64,000 nucleotides of DNA from Pedobacter sp. ok626 (GCF_900100435.1 NZ_FNEX01000004.1:1-64000); one strand, 5' to 3'; numbered from the stretch's first letter, positions 18,401-27,179 are shown. The notes: a model not told the origin generated them from the letters alone. Program-made: numbers and translations.

Positions 18401-18816
18401 AAGGCGTAGGTAAAGCGAATGGTTATGTGAATGGGCCTGGTGTTTTACCCTTTAATGTAGGCGGAGCACTTGGTGGAACGATCCGCGAGGAAAATAAAGA
18501 TCGTTGGTCGCCAGAGAACCCGGGTGCAAAATATCCGCGACTCGCTTTTGGTGAATCTAATAATGAGCAGGCTTCCAGTTTCTGGATGAGAGATGCGTCT
18601 TATTTGCGTATTAAAAATATCCAGATCGGTTACACCCTGCCAGCTAGTGTGATCAAAAAGCTAAGCATCAACCGCCTCAGGGTATTTGCAAATGGCTCAA
18701 ACGTGGCCTCGTTCGACCGCTTTCTTAATGGTTACGACGTAGAAGCACCAATTGGTTCAGGAAGTGTCTATCCCCAGGTTAAACTATATAGCTTTGGTTT
18801 AGAGGCTACATTTTAA
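15484..18816 (+). CDS. SusC/RagA-type TonB-linked outer membrane transporter with STN signalling domain
   Basis: 1110 residues. Signal peptide about 1-30, STN (secretin/TonB short N-terminal) domain about 40-105, carboxypeptidase-regulatory-like domain about 135-205 (KIGGIVTDDAGIPMAGVGV), TonB box (TEVVVVGYGTQKK), plug about 215-330 (RIRGIGTMGNADPLVIIDGIEG, SSSIYGSRAANGVVLVTTKR), then the large barrel ending in Phe. The STN domain is the part that contacts FecR-type anti-sigma factors, so this transporter both imports oligosaccharide and triggers its own operon. It works with the SusD lipoprotein encoded 11 bases downstream. The neighbouring heparinase suggests heparan-type oligosaccharides. 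Confidence 0.94.
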   Translation: MLKKLTRLGWLSLPAIFMVMILMPVSASTQGVSKISLKGKNITIATLFKTIKKQTGLTVFYSNKLLDDTEKISVDFNGADLAEVMKVALKGKGLSWLVKEKYIVLQKTASPAIPADHKADQGTVDNTRQKIGGIVTDDAGIPMAGVGVKVKETNVGTVTDQKGRYSIEAKSGNTLLFSYIGYTAQEILLGNQSSINVKMQADDTDLTEVVVVGYGTQKKVNLTGAVSMVSGKDLAARPMGQTSAALQGMAPGVTIRQSSGRPGGDGGQIRIRGIGTMGNADPLVIIDGIEGSINNIDPNLIESISILKDAASSSIYGSRAANGVVLVTTKRASADQVSISYNNYIGWQDATNLPKLVNALDYMLLINEAYANTGRTPLYANTLIDKYREQNGRSSDLYPNTDWQKETLTGSGLQQSHFLTIQGGTQKVKLLGSFGLLDQKGIIENSNFKRYTIRNNADITFSDKLKARVDLQFVNTITTEPASTSDPNTSASGEIFQWMNGIPANQIGITENGQWGVGWNGVNPISASRDGGTNRLRAPFGSINATLNYKPVEWLEAEAAYSPKYALSSAKNFRKAIQSYLPNGTRSFLTPALTSLTQKQVQSFFNNIRATITASKRFGDHDLKFLIGGSREDYYAESLNGYRDTYILPEYPVLNTGSALNQTATGDAEEWALQSLFSRFNYTYKGKYLFEVNARYDGSSRFSAGNKYGFFPSASAGWRISEENFFSGLKNTINEAKLRLSWGRLGNQLIGTYPSTTALELESTTLGKQIVNTAILNKMANKNISWEATEEKNIGIDLTLFNNLSITADYYQRRTRDILLELDVPLTIGLKAPFQNAGVVDNKGWELGIVYKGKVKDFNYNVSFNVSDVKNTVIDMKGINEAGKLQVNREGYSIGSLFGYEAQGFFTSDAEVAAHAKQFGAVKAGDIKYKDQNGDGLITESDKIIIGSVIPRFTFASNIGASYKGIDFSMLIQGVGKANGYVNGPGVLPFNVGGALGGTIREENKDRWSPENPGAKYPRLAFGESNNEQASSFWMRDASYLRIKNIQIGYTLPASVIKKLSINRLRVFANGSNVASFDRFLNGYDVEAPIGSGSVYPQVKLYSFGLEATF

Positions 18817-18827
18817 ATACGAAACAG

Positions 18828-20510
18828 ATGAAAACAAATATATACCTTATTATACTGGCCGCTGTCTTAATAACAGTTGCGCCTTCATGCCAAAAAGGAT
18901 ATCTGGATAAAAGTCCTTTGTCAGGTCCCGCAGATGATACTTTTTTCACCAATCAGGATGAACTTATATTGGCTGTTAACGGCTTGTATAAATATGTAAG
19001 TAATCCACCGCTTGATGGCATGCCACTCAATCTTACTATAGATGATGGAACAGATATCGGTTGGGACCGTAACAATAGCCCCTTGCAGAGTATAGGGAAA
19101 GGTAACCACGACAGTAACAATGGTTATGCATTGAATATCTGGAGAGACTCCTATAAAGTAATTGCAAAATGCAATTTCATTTTGGATAATCTTGACAAAG
19201 TAAAGGACAAAACTACTCCCGCCATATTTAACCGTTCCAAAGCGGAAGCTCGTTTCATCCGGGCCTATACCTATCAATATCTTATCGATTACTTTGGTGG
19301 CGTACCATTGGTTACTAAAATGTTAACCCTCGAAGAAGCTAAGATTCCTAAAACTTCAAAAGCTGAACTGGTCGATTTTATTATGAAAGAGCTAACTGAA
19401 GCAGCTCCGGATTTGCCGAATAGCTACACCGGAGCTGATGTTGGCAGGGCAACAAAAGGAGCAGCGCTATCCATTAAAGCCCGCTCCGCACTAAACAATG
19501 GGAAGTGGCAGGATGCCGCTGATGCTGCTAAAGCAGTCATGGATCTGAAAATCTATAGTCTGCATAACGATTTTGGTGCTTTGTTTAGTTATGCAGGACA
19601 GAATTCGAATGAGATCATCTGGGCATTTCAATATCTTCGCGCCTCAAAAACCAAAACCCATTCTACCCCAACAGCTCTTTTATCGAGGAACGGACAAGGG
19701 TTTTCAAACAAAGTACCCTCACAATCACTTGTAGACGCATATCCATGCACAGATGGATTGAATATTGATGAGTCACCACTTTTTGATCCTAAAGTTCCGT
19801 ATAAAAACAGAGATCCCAGGCTTGGATTTACCATTGCATTGCCCGGATCAATATATTTCAACTATCAGTTTGAAACACATAGAGACAGTTTAAAATGCTG
19901 GAATTACGATACAACACCAGCAACACGGGTCGACAATCAGGAAGCCATTAACGCCTTTGCTACATTTACCGGATATTGCTGGCGAAAATATGTAGACCTG
20001 GCCGATAAGATAGACCGCTCCAATTCGGAACTGAATGTAATACAGATTCGGTATGCTGAAATCCTGCTAATTTATGCCGAAGCAAAAAACGAGCTCAATC
20101 AATTAGATCAGTCGGCCTATGACGCTATTAACCTGGTAAGGCAGCGGCCAAGTGTAAACATGCCGGCTATTACATTGGGTAAAACGCCAGCTGAGTTTCG
20201 CAGTTTAGTTCGTAAAGAACGCCTTTATGAACTGGCTATGGAAGGTTTCAGACAAACAGATCTCCGCAGATGGAATATTGCTGAGAAAGCAATGACTGGA
20301 AACTTCTACGGAAGGGTACAAAGAGGTTTGCTTGCTGCCGCACCACAAATAGACGAAAACGGTCTGGCCGATTATTCTGCGGTACCAAATCGTGCTGATT
20401 TGAGGGTCATAGAAATACGTACTTTCAATAGCGAACGAGATTATCTATGGCCAATTCCTAATATAGAAGTGGTGACCAATACTAAATTAATTCAAAACCC
20501 TAAATACTAG
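18828..20510 (+). CDS. SusD/RagB family surface glycan-binding lipoprotein
   Basis: 560 residues. Lipoprotein signal with lipobox APSC (Cys21), then the SusD start LDKSPLSGPADDTFFTNQDEL. Tetratricopeptide-like helices (RSKAEARFIRAYTYQYLIDYFGGVPLV) and the C-terminal SusD signature (IRYAEILLIYAEAKNELNQ, VRKERLYELAMEGFRQTDLRRW, LWPIPN) are present. It sits on the cell surface as the lid of the SusC channel and captures glycan. Start 11 bases after susC; 2 bases before the FAD oxidoreductase. Confidence 0.94.
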   Translation: MKTNIYLIILAAVLITVAPSCQKGYLDKSPLSGPADDTFFTNQDELILAVNGLYKYVSNPPLDGMPLNLTIDDGTDIGWDRNNSPLQSIGKGNHDSNNGYALNIWRDSYKVIAKCNFILDNLDKVKDKTTPAIFNRSKAEARFIRAYTYQYLIDYFGGVPLVTKMLTLEEAKIPKTSKAELVDFIMKELTEAAPDLPNSYTGADVGRATKGAALSIKARSALNNGKWQDAADAAKAVMDLKIYSLHNDFGALFSYAGQNSNEIIWAFQYLRASKTKTHSTPTALLSRNGQGFSNKVPSQSLVDAYPCTDGLNIDESPLFDPKVPYKNRDPRLGFTIALPGSIYFNYQFETHRDSLKCWNYDTTPATRVDNQEAINAFATFTGYCWRKYVDLADKIDRSNSELNVIQIRYAEILLIYAEAKNELNQLDQSAYDAINLVRQRPSVNMPAITLGKTPAEFRSLVRKERLYELAMEGFRQTDLRRWNIAEKAMTGNFYGRVQRGLLAAAPQIDENGLADYSAVPNRADLRVIEIRTFNSERDYLWPIPNIEVVTNTKLIQNPKY

Positions 20511-20512
20511 TT

Positions 20513-22516
20513 ATGAAAAATATTCTTCTTTACTTGCTGATACCCATTCTGATCGGCTTATCGCTGCAGCCTTCACTAGCCCAGCAACCCAATAAGAAAG
20601 ATTATGATATCTGTATCTATGGAGGAACTTCTTCTGGTGTAATTGCAGCCTATACAGCAGCAAAGCTTGGAAAAACCGTATTGTTAATTGAGCCTGGAAA
20701 ACACCTTGGTGGAATGAGTTCCGGTGGTCTCGGCCTTACCGACATAGGTAATAAATACGCCATCAGTGGCCTTGCACTTGATTTCTACAGAAGAATAGGT
20801 CAGCATTATGGCAAATTTGAGCAATGGGTGTTTGAGCCTCATGTCGCCGAAAATCTCTTTCTTGAATATATTAAAAGCGCTAAAGTAGAAGTTTTGTACC
20901 AGAACCGTTTAGTGTCGGTTACCAGGAATGGTACCCTGATCAGCGAAATAGCACTCGAGAGTACGAACAAAGCTACACCAAATAACAGGGTTAAAGCCAA
21001 AATGTTTATCGATTGTTCCTATGAAGGAGATTTGATGGCAAAGGCAGGCGTTTCTTATACTGTGGGGCGGGAGGCAAATGACTTGTACAAGGAAACTTTT
21101 AATGGCGTTCAGTTCATGAAGGGGCATCAGATGCTTGAGGGGATAGACCCTTACAAAACTCCTGGGGATGCTTCAAGCGGATTGCTTTGGGGTATTAACA
21201 CTGGTGTTTTGGAAAAAGACGGAACAGGAGATAAAAAAGTTCAGGCTTATAACTTTCGGATCTGCTTAACTAATAATAAGGAAAACCTGATACCCATTAC
21301 CAAGCCAGAGCACTATCAACCAGAAAAATATGAGTTGTTACTGCGGCAAATGGAAAAAAGACCTTGGAAATCCCTGCAAGATGGTTTCATATGGAGTGGC
21401 ATGCCAAATGGAAAAACCGATATCAACAACAGGAACGGCTTCTCTACGGATATGATTGGAATGAACTGGGAGTACCCTGATGCAGATTACCAGAAAAGAG
21501 CCGAGATCTGGAAGGCGCATGTTGATTATACCAAAGGCCTGTTGTATTTTGTAGGTAATGATCCTCGGGTTGATGCACACATCAGATCAGAGCTCAATCA
21601 ATGGGGTTACCCTAAAGATGAGTATACTGATATGGGGAACTGGTCACACCAGCTTTATGTCAGAGAAGCCAGGAGAATGAAAGGGGAATTGGTGATGACA
21701 CAACACCATTGTCAGGGTAGAGAAACAGTAACAGATGGCGTAGGTATGGCGGCATATACAATGGATTCACACAATTGTGACCGACTGGTTGTCAATGGAA
21801 TGGTGAAAAATGAAGGGAATGTAGAGGAGGGCGGTTTTGGGCCCTATCCGATTTCCTACCGTGCAATTGTTCCAAAGGAAACTGAGGTAACTAACTTATT
21901 GGTGCCGGTTTGTCTTTCTGCCAGTCATATCGCTTACGGCTCTATACGTATGGAGCCTGTTTTTATGGTGCTTGGTCAATCGGCGGCGTTGGCTGCAGTG
22001 CAGGCAATTGATCAGAAACTGTCGGTACAAAAGGTTGATGTGGCAAAGGTTCAGGCACAGCTAAAAGCAAATCCTCTTGCGGATGGAAGTCTGCCGGAAA
22101 TTCTGGTAGACAATAGCGATGTACTAAAGGTGGAGAAAAAAGGAGATTGGGCTATCCATAAATCTGGTGGGTACGGTCCTGATTATTTTATCGCAGACAC
22201 GGTTTCTTCGGATCCCAAATCAATTAAATACAAACCTGAAGTTTTAAAAAAGGGAAAGTATGAACTATATATCTATTACCCGAAGTTGAAAAATGCAGCA
22301 GCATTAACGCTTGTTCATGTTAATGACGGAACTGGGATTAAAGAAGTGTTGATAAAGGATACTGAAGTTAAGGTTGTTGGTCAAACTTCTGGTGAGTGGG
22401 TTAGCTTGGGTACTTATTCCCTCGATGCAGGAAGAAAGGCTTATGTTGAAATTTTGGCTAAGGGATCGGATGGAGCTGTAGTGGCGGACGCCTTATTGCT
22501 TGTGCCGGCAAAGTAA
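20513..22516 (+). CDS. Secreted FAD-dependent oxidoreductase with C-terminal golvesin-like domain
   Basis: 667 residues. Signal peptide about 1-24 (cleavage after LAQ). Residues 30-500 are a FAD_oxidored (PF12831-type) domain: dinucleotide-binding YGGTSSGVIAAYTAAKLGK at 36-54, ending in an acidic residue (IEP), HLGGMSSGGLGLTDIG, and FIDCSYEGDLMAKAGV. Residues about 525-667 are beta-rich and resemble the golvesin C-terminal / xanthan-lyase-associated domain often attached to such proteins in Bacteroidota, possibly carbohydrate-binding. The substrate is unknown; such enzymes recur in glycan utilisation loci. Last gene of the SusCD operon, followed by a strong bidirectional terminator. Confidence 0.85.
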   Translation: MKNILLYLLIPILIGLSLQPSLAQQPNKKDYDICIYGGTSSGVIAAYTAAKLGKTVLLIEPGKHLGGMSSGGLGLTDIGNKYAISGLALDFYRRIGQHYGKFEQWVFEPHVAENLFLEYIKSAKVEVLYQNRLVSVTRNGTLISEIALESTNKATPNNRVKAKMFIDCSYEGDLMAKAGVSYTVGREANDLYKETFNGVQFMKGHQMLEGIDPYKTPGDASSGLLWGINTGVLEKDGTGDKKVQAYNFRICLTNNKENLIPITKPEHYQPEKYELLLRQMEKRPWKSLQDGFIWSGMPNGKTDINNRNGFSTDMIGMNWEYPDADYQKRAEIWKAHVDYTKGLLYFVGNDPRVDAHIRSELNQWGYPKDEYTDMGNWSHQLYVREARRMKGELVMTQHHCQGRETVTDGVGMAAYTMDSHNCDRLVVNGMVKNEGNVEEGGFGPYPISYRAIVPKETEVTNLLVPVCLSASHIAYGSIRMEPVFMVLGQSAALAAVQAIDQKLSVQKVDVAKVQAQLKANPLADGSLPEILVDNSDVLKVEKKGDWAIHKSGGYGPDYFIADTVSSDPKSIKYKPEVLKKGKYELYIYYPKLKNAAALTLVHVNDGTGIKEVLIKDTEVKVVGQTSGEWVSLGTYSLDAGRKAYVEILAKGSDGAVVADALLLVPAK

Positions 22517-22531
22517 AGGATATATTTCTAT

Positions 22532-22570
22532 AATGAAGAAAGGCAACCAATAGGGTTGCCTTTCTTCATT
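22532..22570. terminator. Bidirectional terminator between convergent operons
   Basis: Perfect 17-bp stem (22532-22548 with 22554-22570) and a 5-base loop, between the oxidoreductase stop (22516) and the heparinase stop (22582). T/A-rich flanks on both sides of the stem suit termination in both directions. Confidence 0.9.
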
Positions 22571-22581
22571 TATAAGTGTTG

Positions 22582-24558
22582 TTAATTCAGCGTTGTCTTA
22601 ATGTCTTGTTTTTTTTCATTAATGATCAGGCTAATGTTGATGTTGCCTTTTTCGAAATCATTACCAGCGTTTTCTTTAATGCTGATGCTTGGTGCTTTCT
22701 CCCCATGATAAGGGTAAACGATGCTCACAAAATTTTGTGTCTTATCATCCTTTTTAAGCTTTTCAAATGCAAAAGCAGGTCTGGATAGTTCCTTGTTGTA
22801 AACATAAGATACTTTACCTTCCTCTTCAGTAAGTGTTATCTTATCACTATTTAGTGATTGGATTAATAAATTGTTTCCATCTCCGTATGTAGTGTAAACC
22901 CTGTTTTTTGATTGGTCGACAACTGGTTTGCTATCTTCTTTCAATTGCCAGTGTACGCCCAGATTTCCAGTAGCTTTGCCGATTGCACGATCAATAACTA
23001 GAAAGTATTTCTGGTTGATGAAAAGTACACTACGCTGATGATTAAGTTCAGCATAACTAGGGTTGGTATAAGTAAGGATATCCAGGTTTTTCCCGGTTTC
23101 CCATTTGTTTTGTTGTGCCTTGGTAATCACCATATTTTGGTTATCAAGTGTAAGCGTGCTATGAATACGCGTTTGGCGGTACCAGTTTCTTTGTTTCATA
23201 ATGGCATCGTCTCCACTGTATACAAATACGCCAGCATCGGGTGTAAAGTTTCTGCCTTTTACAAAAAGCTCGAAAGTTCCATTATCTGGCTGGGCATGAA
23301 ATTCTCCCGGAGGGCTAGACTTTAACACCATAACGGTTGCATTTTTATCCCATCCAGTTCTAAATGTATAAAAGCCAGAATTGCTCAATGCATTAGATAA
23401 AAAGTTTGGAGCCTGACCTTCTTTACCATCTGTAGCAAAGAACTTGATCGCTTTGTTTGCCGGAAAAACTTTACTCCAACTTGCAAACTGACTCATTCTG
23501 AATTTTTTATCGGTAAGCCATGAATCACCAAACATAGGCGTGTTGTAATCTGGTAAAGTAATGCTGATCACGGCCATAATCATGTTTTCCACAGTTTGCA
23601 CATAAGATTGTGGAAATTCTTTTTCCAGGTTAACACGCTGTGCAGAGCTATAAGCTTTTAAGAATATATCAATGGCAGCAACATGGTAAATCGGCGAAAG
23701 CTCAAACTGCATTCCATCTGCATACACTTGTTTTTTAATTTCGGTGTTTAATACAGTGATACCAGTTTGTCTCCATCTTTGGGAATTTTTAAATTCAGGA
23801 AATGACACACCAGCGAATAAGGTGCGTTGCGCTTCAAATAAACGATGGTTTCCTTTTTCGGCAAAATTTTCAGATAAATAATCCGCCTGTTGATGGTAGC
23901 TTTTTAAAAACTCCATTAAAAAGGCAGGACTGAAATTAGGAGAATTTACAAATAAACTAAAAGTTGGAGGTAAACTTTGAACCCTGTCCGAAACTTCAAG
24001 CGGGCGCCATACAAACCTATCGTTATCCTTTGATAAACCCAATGGGTTTTTTCTTGCCCAATCGCTGTATTGGTATATCCATTCTTTAGCATATTTTTCA
24101 TCGGCTGTGGCATGATAAACCAAGGCCAGCGCTTGCCACCATTTTACACGGTGTAACTGCCAGCGTACTTCATTGTCTTTTACCGGCCACATTTGCCAAT
24201 TGATATCCTGGCCATAATCGAAGTAGCCATATCCCTTGTGGGGTTGAAACTGGTGGAATAAAGCTTTGTCTGCCATTTCTTGTGTAGCCTTGTCAATAGG
24301 CTTACTTAAATCGGCAGGCTTTTCAGAGTTGCTGAAATCAGGTGCTTTAGCCTTGCTTTTTTTTCTGTAATAACTTAGCAATTCTTTAGCGGCATCCTCG
24401 TATTTACCAGTCGTAAAAAGCTGATTTGTTTTTTCAAGGCCCGGATAGGAGAGGTTGATGTTGTCAAAGCTTACTCTTGTAAGGTCTGTTTCTTGCGCGT
24501 GAACCCCTATATAACATAATGTTAAAATAGTGAATAGAACAATTCCTTTTTTTTTCAT
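22582..24558 (-). CDS. hepC: Heparinase III (heparan-sulfate lyase), PL12
   Basis: 658 residues. Secreted polysaccharide lyase that cuts low-sulfated heparan sulfate/heparosan by beta-elimination. Signal peptide 1-22 (cleavage after VHAQ), alpha/alpha-toroid about 40-370, beta-sandwich C-terminal part. It follows the P. heparinus HepC sequence nearly residue for residue as I recall it, and the catalytic residues fall where expected: Asn237 (KGNHRLFEAQ), Tyr291 (SPIYHVAAID) and His421 (EFHAQPDNGTF), the equivalents of Asn240, Tyr294 and His424. Three bases downstream of the GH88 gene, so they form one transcript. Products go to the GH88 enzyme. Confidence 0.95.
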   Translation of the reverse strand: MKKKGIVLFTILTLCYIGVHAQETDLTRVSFDNINLSYPGLEKTNQLFTTGKYEDAAKELLSYYRKKSKAKAPDFSNSEKPADLSKPIDKATQEMADKALFHQFQPHKGYGYFDYGQDINWQMWPVKDNEVRWQLHRVKWWQALALVYHATADEKYAKEWIYQYSDWARKNPLGLSKDNDRFVWRPLEVSDRVQSLPPTFSLFVNSPNFSPAFLMEFLKSYHQQADYLSENFAEKGNHRLFEAQRTLFAGVSFPEFKNSQRWRQTGITVLNTEIKKQVYADGMQFELSPIYHVAAIDIFLKAYSSAQRVNLEKEFPQSYVQTVENMIMAVISITLPDYNTPMFGDSWLTDKKFRMSQFASWSKVFPANKAIKFFATDGKEGQAPNFLSNALSNSGFYTFRTGWDKNATVMVLKSSPPGEFHAQPDNGTFELFVKGRNFTPDAGVFVYSGDDAIMKQRNWYRQTRIHSTLTLDNQNMVITKAQQNKWETGKNLDILTYTNPSYAELNHQRSVLFINQKYFLVIDRAIGKATGNLGVHWQLKEDSKPVVDQSKNRVYTTYGDGNNLLIQSLNSDKITLTEEEGKVSYVYNKELSRPAFAFEKLKKDDKTQNFVSIVYPYHGEKAPSISIKENAGNDFEKGNINISLIINEKKQDIKTTLN

Positions 24559-24561
24559 CTT

Positions 24562-25773
24562 TTAAATTTTTGAAAGATCTATTTTTTTGATGTTGGCATA
24601 TCTTTTCAAAGCTTCCAGGTAATAATAGTCAGCATAATCCAGAGGGGTGTCGATTTCAGAATTGTAAAGGAAAGCACCTACACTGTGTTTTAAGATAAAT
24701 AAACCATTTGTACCTGGTTTGGCCAAATAAGCTGGCGAAGATAGACTTTTGAGTATGGCTTCTGCATAGTCCATATATTTTTTGCCATCCTTTACCTGAG
24801 TACTTAAATCCAGCAACGCTGATGCAATAACAGCTGCGGCTGAAGCATCTCTAGGGGCACGTTCATCCACATCCAGCGCATTGTGCACATCAAAATCCCA
24901 AACCGGAATTTTATCCTTAGGCATACGTGGATGATTCATGATAAAAGCAGCAACCAATTCTGCCTGATCAAGGAATTTTTGATCCTTGGTGTTTTCATAA
25001 CACATGGTATAGCCGTAAAGTCCCCAGGCTTGTCCTCGTGCCCATGCCGATTCGTCAGTAAGGCCTTGGTGTGTCGCCTTACGTAGGATCTTTCCAGTTT
25101 CAGGATCATAATCCACCACATGGTACGAGCTATGGTCATTTCTGTAATGGTTTTTCATGGTTGTAATGGCATGGGTATTTGCTGCCTGTGCATATTCAGG
25201 TTTGTTGAATTCTTTTGCGCCCCAGTATAGATACTCAAGGTTGATCATATTATCAATGATTACCGGGAAATGCCATTGTGGGAAATCCCATGAGCGTATA
25301 GCGCCAACTTTAGGATTAAACCTGGCAAAAAGATTTTTTGCGCCATCGGCTAATGCAGGTAAATAAGTTTTATCACCAGTAATGCGATAAGCATTTCCGT
25401 ATGAGCAATACAACATAAAACCTAAATCATGGGTATGTGTAAGGTAGCGGACAGAATCCAAAGCCAGGGTAAAACGTTTTGCCTTTTCTGCTAGTTTTTT
25501 GTCTCCGGTAAGCTCATAGCCATACCATAATGAACCTGGAAAAAAGCCAGTAGTCCAATCTTTATAAGGAGCAAGTCTTACAGTGCCATCTGGATTCACC
25601 GAACGGGGATTTTGACCAGGTTTGTAGGTCTTTGACGCTTTATTTAATTGGTAGCTAATTACATTAGTACTATTCTTTAACCACTTCAAAGATGTGTCTT
25701 GCCCGGATTGTGCAAAACTGGTTAAAGCAAGGGTGGAGGCTGCTAAAAGCATGCTGAAAGTTTTTCTCATCAT
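24562..25773 (-). CDS. Unsaturated glucuronyl hydrolase, GH88
   Basis: 403 residues. Removes the 4,5-unsaturated uronic acid from lyase-produced disaccharides. Signal peptide about 1-22 (LTSFAQ), so periplasmic. The alpha6/alpha6 barrel has the two catalytic Asp: Asp116 (THTHDLGFM) and Asp174 (PVIIDNMINLE). Other GH88 signatures: DWTTGFFPGSLWYGYELTG, THQGLTDESAWARGQAWGLYGY and the APRDASAAAVIASALL segment. First gene of the two-gene lyase transcript; a start at the second ATG (Met2) is equally possible. Its pairing with HepC matches the Bacteroides heparin locus logic. Confidence 0.94.
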   Translation of the reverse strand: MMRKTFSMLLAASTLALTSFAQSGQDTSLKWLKNSTNVISYQLNKASKTYKPGQNPRSVNPDGTVRLAPYKDWTTGFFPGSLWYGYELTGDKKLAEKAKRFTLALDSVRYLTHTHDLGFMLYCSYGNAYRITGDKTYLPALADGAKNLFARFNPKVGAIRSWDFPQWHFPVIIDNMINLEYLYWGAKEFNKPEYAQAANTHAITTMKNHYRNDHSSYHVVDYDPETGKILRKATHQGLTDESAWARGQAWGLYGYTMCYENTKDQKFLDQAELVAAFIMNHPRMPKDKIPVWDFDVHNALDVDERAPRDASAAAVIASALLDLSTQVKDGKKYMDYAEAILKSLSSPAYLAKPGTNGLFILKHSVGAFLYNSEIDTPLDYADYYYLEALKRYANIKKIDLSKI

Positions 25774-26054
25774 TCAATCTTTTGTTATTACAGATCTAAT
25801 TCTTTATAATAGTGAAGGTAGGGGAGAATGAGACAACGGACTTTCGAATATCTCCAGAAATAGTTTGAAATTGATGAATTTTACTTGTGGAGCTTATTTT
25901 TTGATCGTAAATCAATATCTTTCAGCTGACGTTATTAGATTTCTATGGTAAACTATAGTATAGTTGTTGCGGCAGGTGTAGTAATTTAAATAGAAGTATA
26001 GGGGGACAAAACTCCAATCATTAAACATAAATTAAACGATATAAAATAGTAATT
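25774..26054. other. 281-base intergenic region between divergent genes
   Basis: Must hold the promoters of the GH88-hepC transcript (-) and the small secreted protein gene (+). I find no TAnnTTTG element in either direction and no strong hairpin, so these promoters may need an activator or another sigma factor. No coding potential seen. Confidence 0.4.
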
Positions 26055-26390
26055 ATGAAAAAAGTAGCATTGTTATTCGGATTGATGTTGGCGGCAAGTA
26101 CAATTTTTGCTCAAGACAAACCTAAAAGTATGAAATTACGAAGAGATTCAGTTTTTACTGTGATGAAGCTTAGTGATGAAAATAAACAAAAAATGCACGA
26201 TGCGATATCTGAAAGTAGTAAAGCACAAAAGGCAATTAAAGAAGATGCAACATTAACTGACGAACAAAGAAAGGGAAAAGTTACCGCTGTCAGGAAAGAA
26301 ATGGCTGCTAAAGAAAAAGAAATCATGACGCCTGAGCAAGCTCAAATTTGGAAGGATTTTAACATATCGATAAGAAAACCTAAGCAATAA
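26055..26390 (+). CDS. Small secreted protein, Spy/DUF4890-like
   Basis: 111 residues. Signal peptide 1-20 (MKKVALLFG..., cleavage after IFAQ), then a highly charged helical mature part with Lys/Glu-rich segments and the repeats 'LSDENKQKMHDAI' and 'LTDEQRKGKVTAVRKEM', ending with MTPEQAQIWKDF. The layout resembles the LTxxQ periplasmic chaperone-like proteins (Spy/CpxP) and the Bacteroidota DUF4890 group. The function is not certain. It is alone between two transcription units and ends in a strong terminator. Confidence 0.72.
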   Translation: MKKVALLFGLMLAASTIFAQDKPKSMKLRRDSVFTVMKLSDENKQKMHDAISESSKAQKAIKEDATLTDEQRKGKVTAVRKEMAAKEKEIMTPEQAQIWKDFNISIRKPKQ

Positions 26391-26424
26391 TAATATTGGT
26401 CCATCCTGGATTAAATAGAGATCG

Positions 26425-26482
26425 AATAAGGCGGTCCTTATCTACAAAAATATTCTTGTAGGTAAGGACCGTCTTATTTTTT
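26425..26482 (+). terminator. Strong intrinsic terminator
   Basis: A 23-bp stem (26425-26447 with 26456-26478, two G-U pairs) with an 8-base loop, followed by a run of T. It starts 35 bases after the stop of the small secreted protein gene. Confidence 0.92.
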
Positions 26483-26493
26483 TGATCTTAACC

Positions 26494-26521
26494 TTGGCTT
26501 AACAACTGACTTCTACCTTTG
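26494..26521 (+). promoter_or_regulatory. Promoter of the second ECF sigma gene
   Basis: TTG (26494-26496), 17 bases, then TACCTTTG (26514-26521). The -7 element ends 4 bases before the ATG at 26526, so the transcript may be leaderless. Confidence 0.55.
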
Positions 26522-26525
26522 AAGC

Positions 26526-27122
26526 ATGTATAATGCCATTGATACTGATGATAATTTACTTCTTGGTTTAAGAAAAGGAGATCAGTCGGCCTTTAAGGTT
26601 TTATATGAGCGGTACTGGAAAGAAGTTTACAATATGGTATACCGCAGAATACATGATGAAGAGGCCACTAAGGATATTGTTCAGAACATTTTTGTAAATC
26701 TCTGGACTTCTAGAAAAGCTATTACTATCGAAAGTACCCTTGCTCCGTATTTAAATACTGCGGCAAAAAATAGAACCATTAGTTTTTACAAAAAGAACCT
26801 GGCCGACTTTTCCAGGAACAACATTTTTCAGGATGATCAGTTGCAACATTCCATAGAGCATAACCTAGAAGCAAATGAACTGAAAGCGTTCTTTAATAAG
26901 GAAATTGAGGAAATGCCGGATACTATGCGAAAGGCATTTGTGCTGAGCAGGGAGGAAAATAAGTCAATTCGTGAAATTGCTTCCGAGCTTTCCTTATCCG
27001 AACAAACCATAAAAAACAACATTTCTCAGGCATTGGAAAGACTCAAAAAGAAAACAAAAAAATTCTATTCTGACCCCACAAACCTCGCCGCGCTATTTAC
27101 AATTGCCTTAACAAAACTTTAA
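26526..27122 (+). CDS. ECF-type RNA polymerase sigma factor (FecI-like), second locus
   Basis: 198 residues. Sigma region 2 (DQSAFKVLYERYWKEVY, ATKDIVQNIFVNLWTSR) and region 4 with helix-turn-helix (SIREIASELSLSEQTIKNNISQAL). A hydrophobic C-terminal tail (PTNLAALFTIALTKL) extends beyond region 4. Paired with the FecR-type gene 57 bases downstream; together they control the second SusC/SusD pair. No in-frame ATG lies near the start other than Met1. Confidence 0.92.
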   Translation: MYNAIDTDDNLLLGLRKGDQSAFKVLYERYWKEVYNMVYRRIHDEEATKDIVQNIFVNLWTSRKAITIESTLAPYLNTAAKNRTISFYKKNLADFSRNNIFQDDQLQHSIEHNLEANELKAFFNKEIEEMPDTMRKAFVLSREENKSIREIASELSLSEQTIKNNISQALERLKKKTKKFYSDPTNLAALFTIALTKL

Positions 27123-27179
27123 CCTATACATAACCCGCGCTTAAAGTACTTTTTGACTTTGGCGATGATGAGTTAGTAT

